Positions 1 through 5,751 of a stretch of 11,359 nucleotides of DNA are shown piece after piece. A program made the translations under genes and the position numbers. Positions within the stretch are counted from its first letter, which is position 1; each line of letters starts with the position of its first letter. Under the pieces are notes generated by a model. That model did no database searches. It was not told the DNA's origin and saw nothing but the letters and a program-made list of their open reading frames with translations. Source of the stretch: CAZDBS01 sp964503775 (GTDB lineage: Bacteria > Patescibacteriota > Saccharimonadia > Saccharimonadales > CAZDBS01); contig CAZDBS010000019.1 in NCBI GenBank assembly GCA_964503775.1, positions 1 to 11,359 on the forward strand. Reading direction: 5' to 3'.

Positions 1-438
1 CACACCACAGACCGCCCGATTCCAGTCGAAATAAAACACCTTGAATAACCAGTGAGCAAGCCCGGGTGTTTTGGTTTCATAAAAATTCGTAGCACTACTG
101 ACAGCCAGAGTAGTCTCGTCGTCAAACGCTGCCATCATCCGCTCCAACCAATCAGCCTCGACGATCGTATCGGCATCGATGCGAGCGATGATATCACCCG
201 AAGCCGCATCGTATCCGGCAGTTCGAGCCGGCATGATACCCTGAGCCTCGGCGCGGACAATCCTAACTCCCTGGTATAGCTTGGCGATCTCGACACTTCG
301 ATCTGTAGAGTTGTTATCGACGACGACGATCTCGTCAGGTTCTAGCGATTGTCTGCTAAGCGCATCAAGACAGCGGCCTATATACAACTCCTCGTTATAG
401 ACGGGAATAACTACACTAACGGTCAGGGCTTTTTTCAC
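1..438 (-). CDS. Family 2 glycosyltransferase, N-terminal part (cut by window edge)
   Basis: Only the first 146 codons are inside the window; the rest lies off the left edge. The translation opens MKKALTVSVVIPVYNEE (GTG start), the typical first beta strand and nucleotide-binding turn of a GT-A fold. It continues with EIVVVDNNSTD (about residues 37-46) and the DxD-type motif RIDADT (residues 86-91), which binds the metal and nucleotide-sugar phosphate in this family. These enzymes transfer a sugar from a nucleotide sugar at the inner face of the membrane, often for surface polysaccharide or glycolipid; donor and acceptor cannot be told here. The GTG at 436-438 is chosen because an in-frame TGA lies immediately upstream (439-441) and the conserved start of the domain follows at once. 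A -10 box ends 7 nt before it, so the mRNA is probably leaderless. It is divergent from a glycoside-hydrolase-like gene. Confidence 0.9.
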   Translation of the reverse strand, partial: MKKALTVSVVIPVYNEELYIGRCLDALSRQSLEPDEIVVVDNNSTDRSVEIAKLYQGVRIVRAEAQGIMPARTAGYDAASGDIIARIDADTIVEADWLERMMAAFDDETTLAVSSATNFYETKTPGLAHWLFKVFYFDWNRAVCGV

Positions 439-445
439 TCACTAC

Positions 446-453
446 AGTATACT
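446..453. promoter_or_regulatory. Palindromic bidirectional -10 element
   Basis: AGTATACT is a perfect palindrome, so it gives TATACT on the plus strand (448-453) and TATACT on the minus strand (451-446). The plus box ends 9 nt before the ATG at 463 and the minus box ends 7 nt before the GTG at 438. Start sites would fall on or next to both start codons. No convincing -35 is seen on the plus side; on the minus side TTGTTC (complement of 468-473) is a weak candidate. That both genes use this element is inference from spacing. Confidence 0.6.
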
Positions 454-462
454 TAAGCACAT

Positions 463-1548
463 ATGCCGAACAAACAGCTTACGCATAAACAACGTGTGTT
501 GTTAAATATCTCGAGACTCTGGTCCAAACGTTGGTTTCGCCGAACCATTTACTCTGTAACGACACTTATCATTATCCCGACTCTTATCATGTTTGTAATC
601 GGCGAGTACTACATCATCACCCACCGACACAAACCTATGGACTATGGTGTGAGCTTCTCAACCGGTCAAGCCAAATGGCTGGTAGGGGACGATTGGAAAA
701 ACAACTACCTGGCTCTACTGGATGATATACAAGTCAAGCGCGTCCGAATTATGAGCTACTGGAACGACATCGAGCCCGAGCAAAGCAATTTTCACTGGGA
801 TGACCTAGATTGGCAGATGAATGAGGCAGCCAAACGCGGTACCAAAGTCAGTCTAGCGATTGGACTGCGCCAACCCAGGTGGCCAGAATGTCACGCACCT
901 ACTTGGGCTGGAGAGCAGGGAAGTGCAGAATTCGACCTGGCTCTCACTCGTTACATCCGGATGGTCGTCGAACGTTACCGCGACAATCCATCACTCGAGA
1001 GTTACCAGCTGGAAAACGAGTATTTCTTGAAAATCTTTAGTGCAGAATGTAAAGACTACCGACGCTCACGACTAGTCGATGAGTTCAACATGGTGCGACA
1101 GCTCGACCCAAAGCGTCAAATTATCGTCACCCTGAGCAACAATTTTCTCGGCTCACCGATTCAAAAACCTACGCCAGATAAATACGGTTTCTCCATCTAC
1201 AAGAAAGTGTTCTTGGATAGGTGGGGTTTTAACATGTACATCGAATACCCGATCCCGGCCTGGTATTACGGCTTTCGAGCCTGGTTCCTCGAGAATACCA
1301 AACACCGTCCGGTGATAGTTCATGAGCTTCAGGCAGAGCCGTGGGGACCAGCCGGTATCAAAGAGATGTCTATCGAGGAACAGGACAAATCCATGAGTGC
1401 CGGTCGACTCCAAGACCGACTGAAATACATCAGAGGAACCGGCATCAAGACCATCGACCTCTGGGGTAGTGAGTGGTGGTACTACCGTAAAACCGCCCTT
1501 GGGGATCCATCAGTTTGGGATATGGCCAAAACTGAACTGAACCGCTAG
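463..1548 (+). CDS. Membrane-anchored clan GH-A-like glycoside hydrolase
   Basis: A 361-residue protein with a basic cytosolic N-terminus, one membrane segment at about residues 30-48, and an extracellular (beta/alpha)8-barrel-like domain. The sequence shows clan GH-A hallmarks: the strand 'VKRVRIMSYWNDIEPE' (91-106); an Asn-Glu pair in YQLENEY (N185-E186), expected to be the general acid/base; and a late Glu in VIVHELQAEP (E288), the likely nucleophile. A Trp-rich final strand follows (DLWGSEWWYYRK, 332-343). Length and order fit small cellulase/beta-glycosidase-like proteins (GH5/GH39/GH42-like), but I cannot assign a GH family or substrate. The N-terminal anchor would leave the enzyme on the outer face of the cytoplasmic membrane. 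It is divergent from a GT2 glycosyltransferase through a shared palindromic -10, so a joint role in building or trimming surface glycan is plausible but inferred. No Shine-Dalgarno sequence precedes the ATG. Confidence 0.75.
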   Translation: MPNKQLTHKQRVLLNISRLWSKRWFRRTIYSVTTLIIIPTLIMFVIGEYYIITHRHKPMDYGVSFSTGQAKWLVGDDWKNNYLALLDDIQVKRVRIMSYWNDIEPEQSNFHWDDLDWQMNEAAKRGTKVSLAIGLRQPRWPECHAPTWAGEQGSAEFDLALTRYIRMVVERYRDNPSLESYQLENEYFLKIFSAECKDYRRSRLVDEFNMVRQLDPKRQIIVTLSNNFLGSPIQKPTPDKYGFSIYKKVFLDRWGFNMYIEYPIPAWYYGFRAWFLENTKHRPVIVHELQAEPWGPAGIKEMSIEEQDKSMSAGRLQDRLKYIRGTGIKTIDLWGSEWWYYRKTALGDPSVWDMAKTELNR

Positions 1549-1563
1549 TTACTTAACTTCTTG

Positions 1564-1569
1564 TATACT
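1564..1569 (+). promoter_or_regulatory. -10 box of smpB (leaderless start)
   Basis: TATACT lies in the short space between the preceding stop codon (1546-1548) and smpB. It ends 6 nt before the ATG at 1576, so the predicted transcript begins at or within a base or two of the start codon. No -35 hexamer is clear. Confidence 0.55.
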
Positions 1570-1575
1570 TCTACT

Positions 1576-1976
1576 ATGACTAAAAAGAAGAAGTCATCGC
1601 CTGGTCTCATCAGTAATCGTCGCGCGCGGCACGAATACACACTCAGCGATCGGTTCAAGGCGGGGTTAGTCTTGACTGGAGCGGAGACCAAATCACTGCG
1701 CCTCGGTCATGGACATCTCCGTGGCGCCTTCGTAACCGTCAAAGATGGTGAGTTATGGTTGACCAATGCTACTATCCAGGGGACTCGTGGCGTCCCAATA
1801 CCAGATACTGAGGTCACTCGCCCTCGGAAGCTATTGGTCACCAAGCGCGAACTTGAAGAACTCCTCCGAGCTAAACAACAAGGATCGAGTCTCGTGCCGA
1901 CGGCACTTTTAACCCGTGGCAAATACATCAAGCTCGAATTCTCAGTCGGGCAGGGCAGGAAGCGCTATGATAAACG
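1576..1976 (+). CDS. smpB: SsrA-binding protein SmpB (3' end lost in assembly gap)
   Basis: SmpB binds the tRNA-like domain of tmRNA and brings it to stalled ribosomes for trans-translation. The 134 visible residues follow the family from end to end: NRRARHEY (14-21), GAETKSLR (35-42), the conserved KDGELWL strand (56-62), TRPRKLL (81-87), LVPT (106-109) and the signature GQGRKRYDKR (125-134). Only the last 15-20 residues of the basic C-terminal tail, which lies in the mRNA channel, are missing in the N-run. The frame is open upstream to a TTG at 1561. The ATG at 1576 is chosen because it gives the usual lysine-rich start (MTKKKKSS), while the TTG would lie upstream of and translate through the -10 box at 1564-1569. 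The open frame into the next gene through the gap is an assembly artefact. Confidence 0.95.
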
Positions 1977-2076
1977 NNNNNNNNNNNNNNNNNNNNNNNN
2001 NNNNNNNNNNNNNNNNNNNNNNNNNNNNNNNNNNNNNNNNNNNNNNNNNNNNNNNNNNNNNNNNNNNNNNNNNNNN
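1977..2076. other. Assembly gap (exactly 100 N)
   Basis: A run of exactly 100 Ns. This is a common placeholder for a scaffold gap of unknown length. What is missing on each side (the SmpB tail and stop, plus the first 55-85 residues of exonuclease III) needs roughly 220-320 bases, so the true gap is probably longer than drawn. Confidence 0.97.
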
Positions 2077-2679
2077 GGTACGGCGATCTTCACTAAGATT
2101 AAGCCGCTCCAGGTTACGTACGACCTACCGGATGACATCGGGAAAAAATACAACCTCGTCGATGATAAAGATCGGGACGGTAACGGTGAGGGTCGTATCA
2201 TCGCAGCGGAGTTTGATTTGTTCTACGTCGTGACGGTTTATACGCCCAACTCCAAAGACGACTTATCTCGTCTGACATACCGCGATAAAGCTTGGGATCC
2301 GGCTTTCCTCGAGTATTTAAAACGACTTGAGGAGACCAAACCGGTTATCTTCTGCGGTGATCTCAATGTCGCCCATACCGAGGACGATCTCGCCAACCCC
2401 AAGCCCAACGTCGGTAAGCACGGCTTCACAGATGAAGAGCGTAAAGGTTTCCAAAACTTTCTCGATGCCGGCTTCGTCGATACTTATCGATTGTTTACTC
2501 AGGGCAACGGACACTACACCTGGTGGACACACTGGGCTAACGCCCGAGCTCGCAATGTCGGCTGGCGGATCGATTATTTCCTGATATCCAAAGGTCTTAA
2601 AGACATGGTCAAATCTGCTGAGATTCACGACAAAGTCATGGGTTCCGACCACTGCCCAGTAAGCATCGAACTGGTATGA
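2077..2679 (+). CDS. exoA: Exodeoxyribonuclease III / AP endonuclease, 5' part lost in gap
   Basis: This is a Mg2+-dependent base-excision repair enzyme that cuts at abasic sites and removes 3' blocking groups. The visible 200 residues hold the core motifs of the exonuclease III (xth/exoA) family: YTPNS (55-59 of the visible part), GDLNVAHTEDDLANP (94-108, with catalytic Asp95 and Asn97), GFTDEER (116-122), YTWW (147-150), WRIDYFLIS (163-171) and GSDHCPV (189-195, with the Asp-His pair). The missing N-terminus should carry the first strand (WNVNGI type) and the metal-binding Glu of the LQE motif. An insertion at visible residues 29-40 (DDKDRDGNGEGR) resembles an EF-hand loop. The stop overlaps the next ATG (ATGA), so the downstream hydrolase is translationally coupled. 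The gene is named exoA from the Gram-positive/CPR-type sequence; xth is the equivalent name. Confidence 0.95.
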   Translation, partial: GTAIFTKIKPLQVTYDLPDDIGKKYNLVDDKDRDGNGEGRIIAAEFDLFYVVTVYTPNSKDDLSRLTYRDKAWDPAFLEYLKRLEETKPVIFCGDLNVAHTEDDLANPKPNVGKHGFTDEERKGFQNFLDAGFVDTYRLFTQGNGHYTWWTHWANARARNVGWRIDYFLISKGLKDMVKSAEIHDKVMGSDHCPVSIELV

Positions 2680-3230
2680 AAGTTGCTATCCTCTACGGTT
2701 GGTGCGAGGGACCGAGACTAGCTCGTGATCTGAGGCAAACGCTGGAAGAAAGCGGCCACACAATTACCAGGAATGCCCGCAAGGCAGACATCATCATCGC
2801 TCATTCCATGGGTTGCTACGGTATTCCAGCTGACGCTAAAGCACAAAGGGTCCTGCTCATAGGGTTACCGTATCGATCGTGGTCGTCTTTCCCGTTCTTC
2901 ATGGCACACAAGATTATTATTAACCTTCTCTATGCCCTGTATAAAGGACGTGTATTGTATTCATTTAGCAAGATGTTGTGGAACAGTTTTTATTTTCTCA
3001 CCCGACCATTCGCAAATATGCGATTACGCCGAATGAGCAATGATCATTATCTACCGAAGGGAACTGGCACTCTGAAAGTTTTGTTAGTACACAACAAATA
3101 TGATCTTTTGATCAGAAGACGAAAAGCCTGCGAGCTAAGCGAAATACATAATTGGCAATATGTACTTCTACATGGGGCTCACGACGATCTGTGGATGAAT
3201 CCGAAGCAATACGTCGACTTACTCGAGTGA
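2676..3230 (+). CDS. Small alpha/beta-hydrolase-like protein
   Basis: A 184-residue protein with an alpha/beta hydrolase plan. There is a first strand MKVAILYGW, and a nucleophile elbow IIAHSMGCYG (Ser44 in HSMG). An acid candidate follows strand LKVLLVHNKYD (Asp143), and a late His sits in HGAHDDLW (His166 or His169). Size and order resemble small RBBP9/YdeN-type serine hydrolases, although the substrate is unknown. Residues 70-118 form an unusually aromatic and basic insertion between core strands, perhaps a lid or a membrane-contact surface. The DNA for this stretch (about 2911-3060) is visibly more AT-rich than its neighbours. The start codon shares ATGA with the exoA stop, so the two are likely co-translated. 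That link is positional only and does not show a repair function. No signal peptide is seen. Confidence 0.7.
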   Translation: MKVAILYGWCEGPRLARDLRQTLEESGHTITRNARKADIIIAHSMGCYGIPADAKAQRVLLIGLPYRSWSSFPFFMAHKIIINLLYALYKGRVLYSFSKMLWNSFYFLTRPFANMRLRRMSNDHYLPKGTGTLKVLLVHNKYDLLIRRRKACELSEIHNWQYVLLHGAHDDLWMNPKQYVDLLE

Positions 3231-3236
3231 TACACT
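3228..3236 (+). promoter_or_regulatory. Extended -10 promoter of the HAD gene
   Basis: TGATACACT fits the extended -10 pattern TGnTATAAT, with TACACT at 3231-3236. The TG belongs to the stop codon of the upstream hydrolase gene. The box ends 7 nt before the ATG at 3244, again a leaderless arrangement. Read-through from upstream would also be possible. Confidence 0.5.
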
Positions 3237-3243
3237 AGTGTCC

Positions 3244-3957
3244 ATGAAGAAGTTTGCGGTGTTTGATATCGATGGAACCGTATTCCGCTCAAGTCTGGTC
3301 CTCGAAGCGGTCTATGTCATGATCCAAAAAGGAGTCTTCCCGGAAAAGGCGCGAGACATATTTGGCGATAAATTGGAGAACTGGCGCTCTCGCAAAGATG
3401 CCAATGCATATGATGACTATATTGAAGCTATTGTCGAGAGCTTCAACCTACACATTCGTGGCATGTCTCAGAGAGCTTTCGCGATTATCGCCGAAAGCGT
3501 CGTACGCGAACAATCAGAATACACCTATGTGTATACACGTGAATTGATTCGAGATTTGAAAATGACAGGGGAATATATGCTCGTCGCCATATCCGGTAGT
3601 CCGAAAGAACTGGTGGAGCCATTCACCAAACAGCATGGTTTCGATATTGTACACGCCACCGAGCTCCTAACTGAGGAGGGTCTTTTTAATGGCGAGGTAG
3701 TAGCCGCACATACCAACAAGGATGAACTTTTGAAGAAACTCATCGATGATCATAGCCTTTCCTTAAAGGGAAGTGTAGCCATCGGAGATAGTCGGGGGGA
3801 TATTGGTATGCTCAGTATGGTCGAGAGTCCTATAGCATTTAATCCAGATATGGATCTATTTGCTGCCGCTAGACGCGAGGCTTGGAAAGTAGTCGTCGAG
3901 CGCAAAAACGTCATATATGAACTGGAGCCCGGACATGGACACTATCAATTGGTTTAA
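3244..3957 (+). CDS. HAD-superfamily phosphatase, phosphoserine-phosphatase-like (subfamily IB)
   Basis: A 237-residue cytosolic hydrolase with all four HAD motifs. Motif I is FDIDGT (nucleophile Asp8, acid/base Asp10); motif II is AISGSP (Ser117-Gly-Ser119); motif III is Lys159 in TNKDELLKK; motif IV is AIGDSRGDIGML (Asp182, Asp186). The helical cap between motifs I and II (about 15-105) and the length match subfamily IB, which includes SerB-like phosphatases and CicA/YfhB-type enzymes. The true substrate cannot be read from sequence. ATG 3244 is preferred over an in-frame GTG at 3238 because it places MKKFAVFDIDGT at the usual distance and lies 7 nt after an extended -10. The 3' end overlaps the next gene by 23 bp if that gene starts at 3935. 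Confidence 0.88.
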   Translation: MKKFAVFDIDGTVFRSSLVLEAVYVMIQKGVFPEKARDIFGDKLENWRSRKDANAYDDYIEAIVESFNLHIRGMSQRAFAIIAESVVREQSEYTYVYTRELIRDLKMTGEYMLVAISGSPKELVEPFTKQHGFDIVHATELLTEEGLFNGEVVAAHTNKDELLKKLIDDHSLSLKGSVAIGDSRGDIGMLSMVESPIAFNPDMDLFAAARREAWKVVVERKNVIYELEPGHGHYQLV

Positions 3958-4735
3958 GCAAACTTCCGAACCGCTTTTTCCAGACATCATCTGGTCTAAG
4001 CCGGAGAATACACTACACGCAGGGAAATTGCTGGTTATCGGCGGTAACAGCCATGGCTTCAGCGCTCCCGCAGAAGCCTATCAATATGCCCTAGAAGCGG
4101 GCATAGGTCGTGTGCGAGTCGTACTGCCCGATGCGGTACGCAAGATCGTCAGCACACTACTGCCATCATGCGAGTATCTACCGAGTACGGTTACTGGGAG
4201 TTTTGCCCAGAAAGGCCTAAACGAGCTCCTTGGCTACAGTAGTGGAGTGGATGGCGTATCGCTTGCCGGAGACTTCGGACGCAACAGTGAAACAGCGATT
4301 CTGCTCGAATCATTTCTACAGAAGTACCAGGGATTTGTCTCTCTGACGCGTGATGCGGTTGATTATTTCAGCAATCATCCAGACATTTTGTTTGAACGAC
4401 CCAAGACACTAATCGTGGTCAGTCTCGCACAACTTCAAAAGCTTGCACTGCACACCAATCTACCCAGACCAATCACTTTCAATATGGACATGGTCCAACT
4501 CGTTGATGATCTTCAGCAACTCACCACGCATTATCCGGTAAGTATCATCGTCAAACAACTAACCAACATCCATGTCGCAGTCGCAGGGAAGGTTAGTACT
4601 ACCAAACTCTCTGAAGATCTCGACATGTGGCGCTTGAGAACTTCGATCCAAGCCATGGTCTTCTGGCTCCACAATCCTACAAAGTCTTTCGAAGCACTTA
4701 CAACAGGTGTGCATTTACTGACAGCAAAAAAGTAA
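3935..4735 (+). CDS. NAD(P)HX-dehydratase-like (YjeF C-domain/ribokinase fold) protein lacking the GTGD motif
   Basis: A 266-residue protein whose N-terminal half follows the ADP/ATP-dependent NAD(P)HX dehydratase (NnrD) pattern: HAGKLLVIGGNSHGFSAPAEAY (28-49), then ALEAGIGRVRVVLPDAV (52-68), then a weakened glycine loop SLAGDFGRNSET (109-120). In true NnrD enzymes a G(T/S)GD(V/M)L(A/S)G motif follows, carrying the catalytic Asp and the anion hole. Here the equivalent stretch (about 219-242) reads KVSTTKLSEDLDMWRLRTSI and has no such motif. It may therefore bind a nucleotide or serve another role without the usual repair reaction. ATG 3935 is chosen over ATG 3917 because GGAG at 3924-3927 sits 7 nt upstream, one of few plausible Shine-Dalgarno sites in the window. 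It overlaps the HAD gene by 23 bp and is probably in the same operon. Confidence 0.6.
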   Translation: MDTINWFKQTSEPLFPDIIWSKPENTLHAGKLLVIGGNSHGFSAPAEAYQYALEAGIGRVRVVLPDAVRKIVSTLLPSCEYLPSTVTGSFAQKGLNELLGYSSGVDGVSLAGDFGRNSETAILLESFLQKYQGFVSLTRDAVDYFSNHPDILFERPKTLIVVSLAQLQKLALHTNLPRPITFNMDMVQLVDDLQQLTTHYPVSIIVKQLTNIHVAVAGKVSTTKLSEDLDMWRLRTSIQAMVFWLHNPTKSFEALTTGVHLLTAKK

Positions 4736-4772
4736 CTTGAAAATTAAAACATAACAATTACAAACACCGGCC

Positions 4773-4781
4773 TGTTACAAT
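4773..4781 (+). promoter_or_regulatory. Extended -10 promoter of the metallopeptidase gene
   Basis: TGTTACAAT fits TGnTATAAT, with TACAAT at 4776-4781, ending 8 nt before the ATG at 4790. It lies in an AT-rich 54-bp spacer after the upstream stop codon. No Shine-Dalgarno sequence follows. Confidence 0.55.
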
Positions 4782-4789
4782 TTATCTAA

Positions 4790-5467
4790 ATGGCGGAAAC
4801 ACTAAACAAACTTGACCACTCAGAACATTTTGACATTCATCACGAAAACGGTGAGGCACTTGTATGTATGTCAAATAACGGTGAGTGTCGTATTTTAGTG
4901 GAAGTATCAGCTGGTTATACGCCCGAAGAGGAGCAGCAACTTATTAAATCTACGACCGACGCACTTGATGCGGTTAACAAGTTCACTGATGGTAGGGCTG
5001 CAGAAATCTTCTCGGGCTTACACATAAGAATTGGCGAAGACGTCACAGAAGGTGGCGCAAAAGCAGTCGCTGAAGAAAACCGAGTATTACTCAATGGCCG
5101 AAAAATGCTCATGAGCATAGCTGAAATGAGACGCGTCAGTGGAGCTTATGGCGACGAGGAACTCAACGATTTTCCTGATGAACACAGACCTGGTGGTGCA
5201 TTGGAGTATACGCTTGTGCACGAAATGGCACATGTGCTTGATGGACAGACGAAAACTGGTGAAGCCTATCATCGTGTTGCCGCTAGCGAAAGTCCTACGA
5301 TATACGGACGAGAGTTTGACAAATGGAATACCAATAACAAAGATCACGAAGCGTTTGCTGAAGGTTTTGCACACGCCGTATGGGGTATGCCTGTATCGGA
5401 AACAATGAAGACTATTGTGTACGAAACTGTAGACACTAGACTGCAGGAACTTGCCGAGGTGTCCTAA
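4790..5467 (+). CDS. Cytosolic HExxH zinc metallopeptidase-like protein, family unknown
   Basis: A 225-residue protein with a clear zinc-binding helix LVHEMAHVLDG (His144-Glu145, His148) and a second conserved-looking helix DHEAFAEGFAHAVWG (185-199). One of the latter's glutamates (Glu187 or Glu191) could be the third ligand of a gluzincin-type site. The spacing between the two helices is about 40 residues. The N-terminal 140 residues are acidic and mixed alpha/beta; there is no signal peptide or membrane segment, so the protein should stay in the cytosol unless exported by another route. I do not recognise a named family. Proteins with this plan include minimal metallopeptidases of toxin, phage and anthrax-lethal-factor-like type, but nothing here decides among them. 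It stands alone, with its own promoter upstream and a hairpin downstream at 5474-5528. Confidence 0.7.
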   Translation: MAETLNKLDHSEHFDIHHENGEALVCMSNNGECRILVEVSAGYTPEEEQQLIKSTTDALDAVNKFTDGRAAEIFSGLHIRIGEDVTEGGAKAVAEENRVLLNGRKMLMSIAEMRRVSGAYGDEELNDFPDEHRPGGALEYTLVHEMAHVLDGQTKTGEAYHRVAASESPTIYGREFDKWNTNNKDHEAFAEGFAHAVWGMPVSETMKTIVYETVDTRLQELAEVS

Positions 5468-5473
5468 GCAGCA

Positions 5474-5528
5474 TTGCTCGATCGACTTTACCCACGGCGA
5501 GAGAGGATTCTCGTCGTGGTAGGAGCAA
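5474..5528. other. Two-part RNA hairpin after the metallopeptidase gene
   Basis: An inner stem pairs CCACGGCGAGAG (5492-5503) with TTCTCGTCGTGG (5508-5519) over 12 positions, two of them G-U on the plus strand, around an AGGA loop. An outer stem pairs TTGCTC (5474-5479) with GAGCAA (5523-5528). No U-run follows on either strand, so this is not a classic intrinsic terminator. It could stabilise the peptidase mRNA 3' end or act as a factor-dependent stop. Confidence 0.45.
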
Positions 5529-5536
5529 AGCCGATC

Positions 5537-5587
5537 AAAAAGACAAGAAGCCAAACTGAAACTTTCGTCTTAGTTTGGCTTCTGTCT
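5537..5587 (-). terminator. Rho-independent terminator of tRNA-Leu
   Basis: A perfect 12-bp inverted repeat (AGAAGCCAAACT at 5546-5557 and AGTTTGGCTTCT at 5572-5583) extends by 4 more pairs if one A is bulged. On the minus strand it is followed directly by TTTTT (complement of 5537-5541). It sits 20 nt past the mature 3' end of the tRNA. The plus strand has no T-run, so the terminator works in the tRNA direction. Confidence 0.85.
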
Positions 5588-5606
5588 CCAAGGTCGTGCT
5601 TTGCGA

Positions 5607-5691
5607 TGGTGCCGGAGGAGGGACTTGAACCCTCAATCCTTGCGGAACACGATTTTGAGTCGTGCGCGTATACCAATTCCGCCACTCCGGC
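5607..5691 (-). tRNA. tRNA-Leu, anticodon CAA, with encoded CCA
   Basis: Read on the minus strand, the acceptor stem GCCGGAG pairs with CTCCGGC at the 3' end, followed by discriminator A and an encoded CCA. The anticodon arm CACGA-CTCAAAA-TCGTG gives anticodon CAA (at 5655-5657), decoding UUG as leucine. A long variable arm (TTCC-GCAA-GGA type) and the T-arm GAGGG-TTCAAGT-CCCTC complete a type II tRNA, as expected for leucine; the discriminator A is also the leucine identity base. Length is 85 nt with CCA. It is transcribed away from the sortase gene, from a symmetric -10 at 5728-5740, and ends at its own terminator. Confidence 0.97.
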
Positions 5692-5727
5692 TTAAAGCAA
5701 GCACTTTACAGCTTACAGAACAGGGTA

Positions 5728-5740
5728 ATTATACTATAAT
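5728..5740. promoter_or_regulatory. Symmetric bidirectional promoter core (tRNA-Leu / sortase)
   Basis: ATTATACTATAAT is a palindrome apart from its central C. It gives TATAAT on the plus strand at 5735-5740 and TATAAT on the minus strand at 5733-5728. The plus box ends 11 nt before the sortase ATG (5752), with CTTACA at 5712-5717 as a -35 candidate 17 bp upstream. The minus box would start the tRNA precursor about 30 nt before the mature 5' end, leaving a leader for RNase P. Confidence 0.65.
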
Positions 5741-5751
5741 GTTGTAAGAAT

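Noticed and set aside
52..279. Plus-strand open frame near the left edge
   Set aside because: It is opposite the clearly recognisable glycosyltransferase domain and lacks any protein-like pattern.
1561..1575. TTG start that would extend SmpB by five residues
   Set aside because: It lies upstream of and translates through the TATACT box; the ATG at 1576 gives the family-typical start.
5087..5554. 155-codon minus-strand open frame opposite the metallopeptidase
   Set aside because: It lies fully antisense to a gene with an intact zinc motif, its translation resembles no protein pattern, and it runs through the hairpin region.
5488..5685. Minus-strand open frame starting MAELVYAHDSKSCSARIEG
   Set aside because: It is a sense translation of the tRNA-Leu gene itself and its terminator, another classic false protein.
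5474..5695. Open frame on the plus strand ending in a peptide like EGLEPSILAEHDFESCAYTNSATPA
   Set aside because: It is the antisense translation of tRNA-Leu, a well-known class of spurious protein; it also crosses the terminator hairpin.
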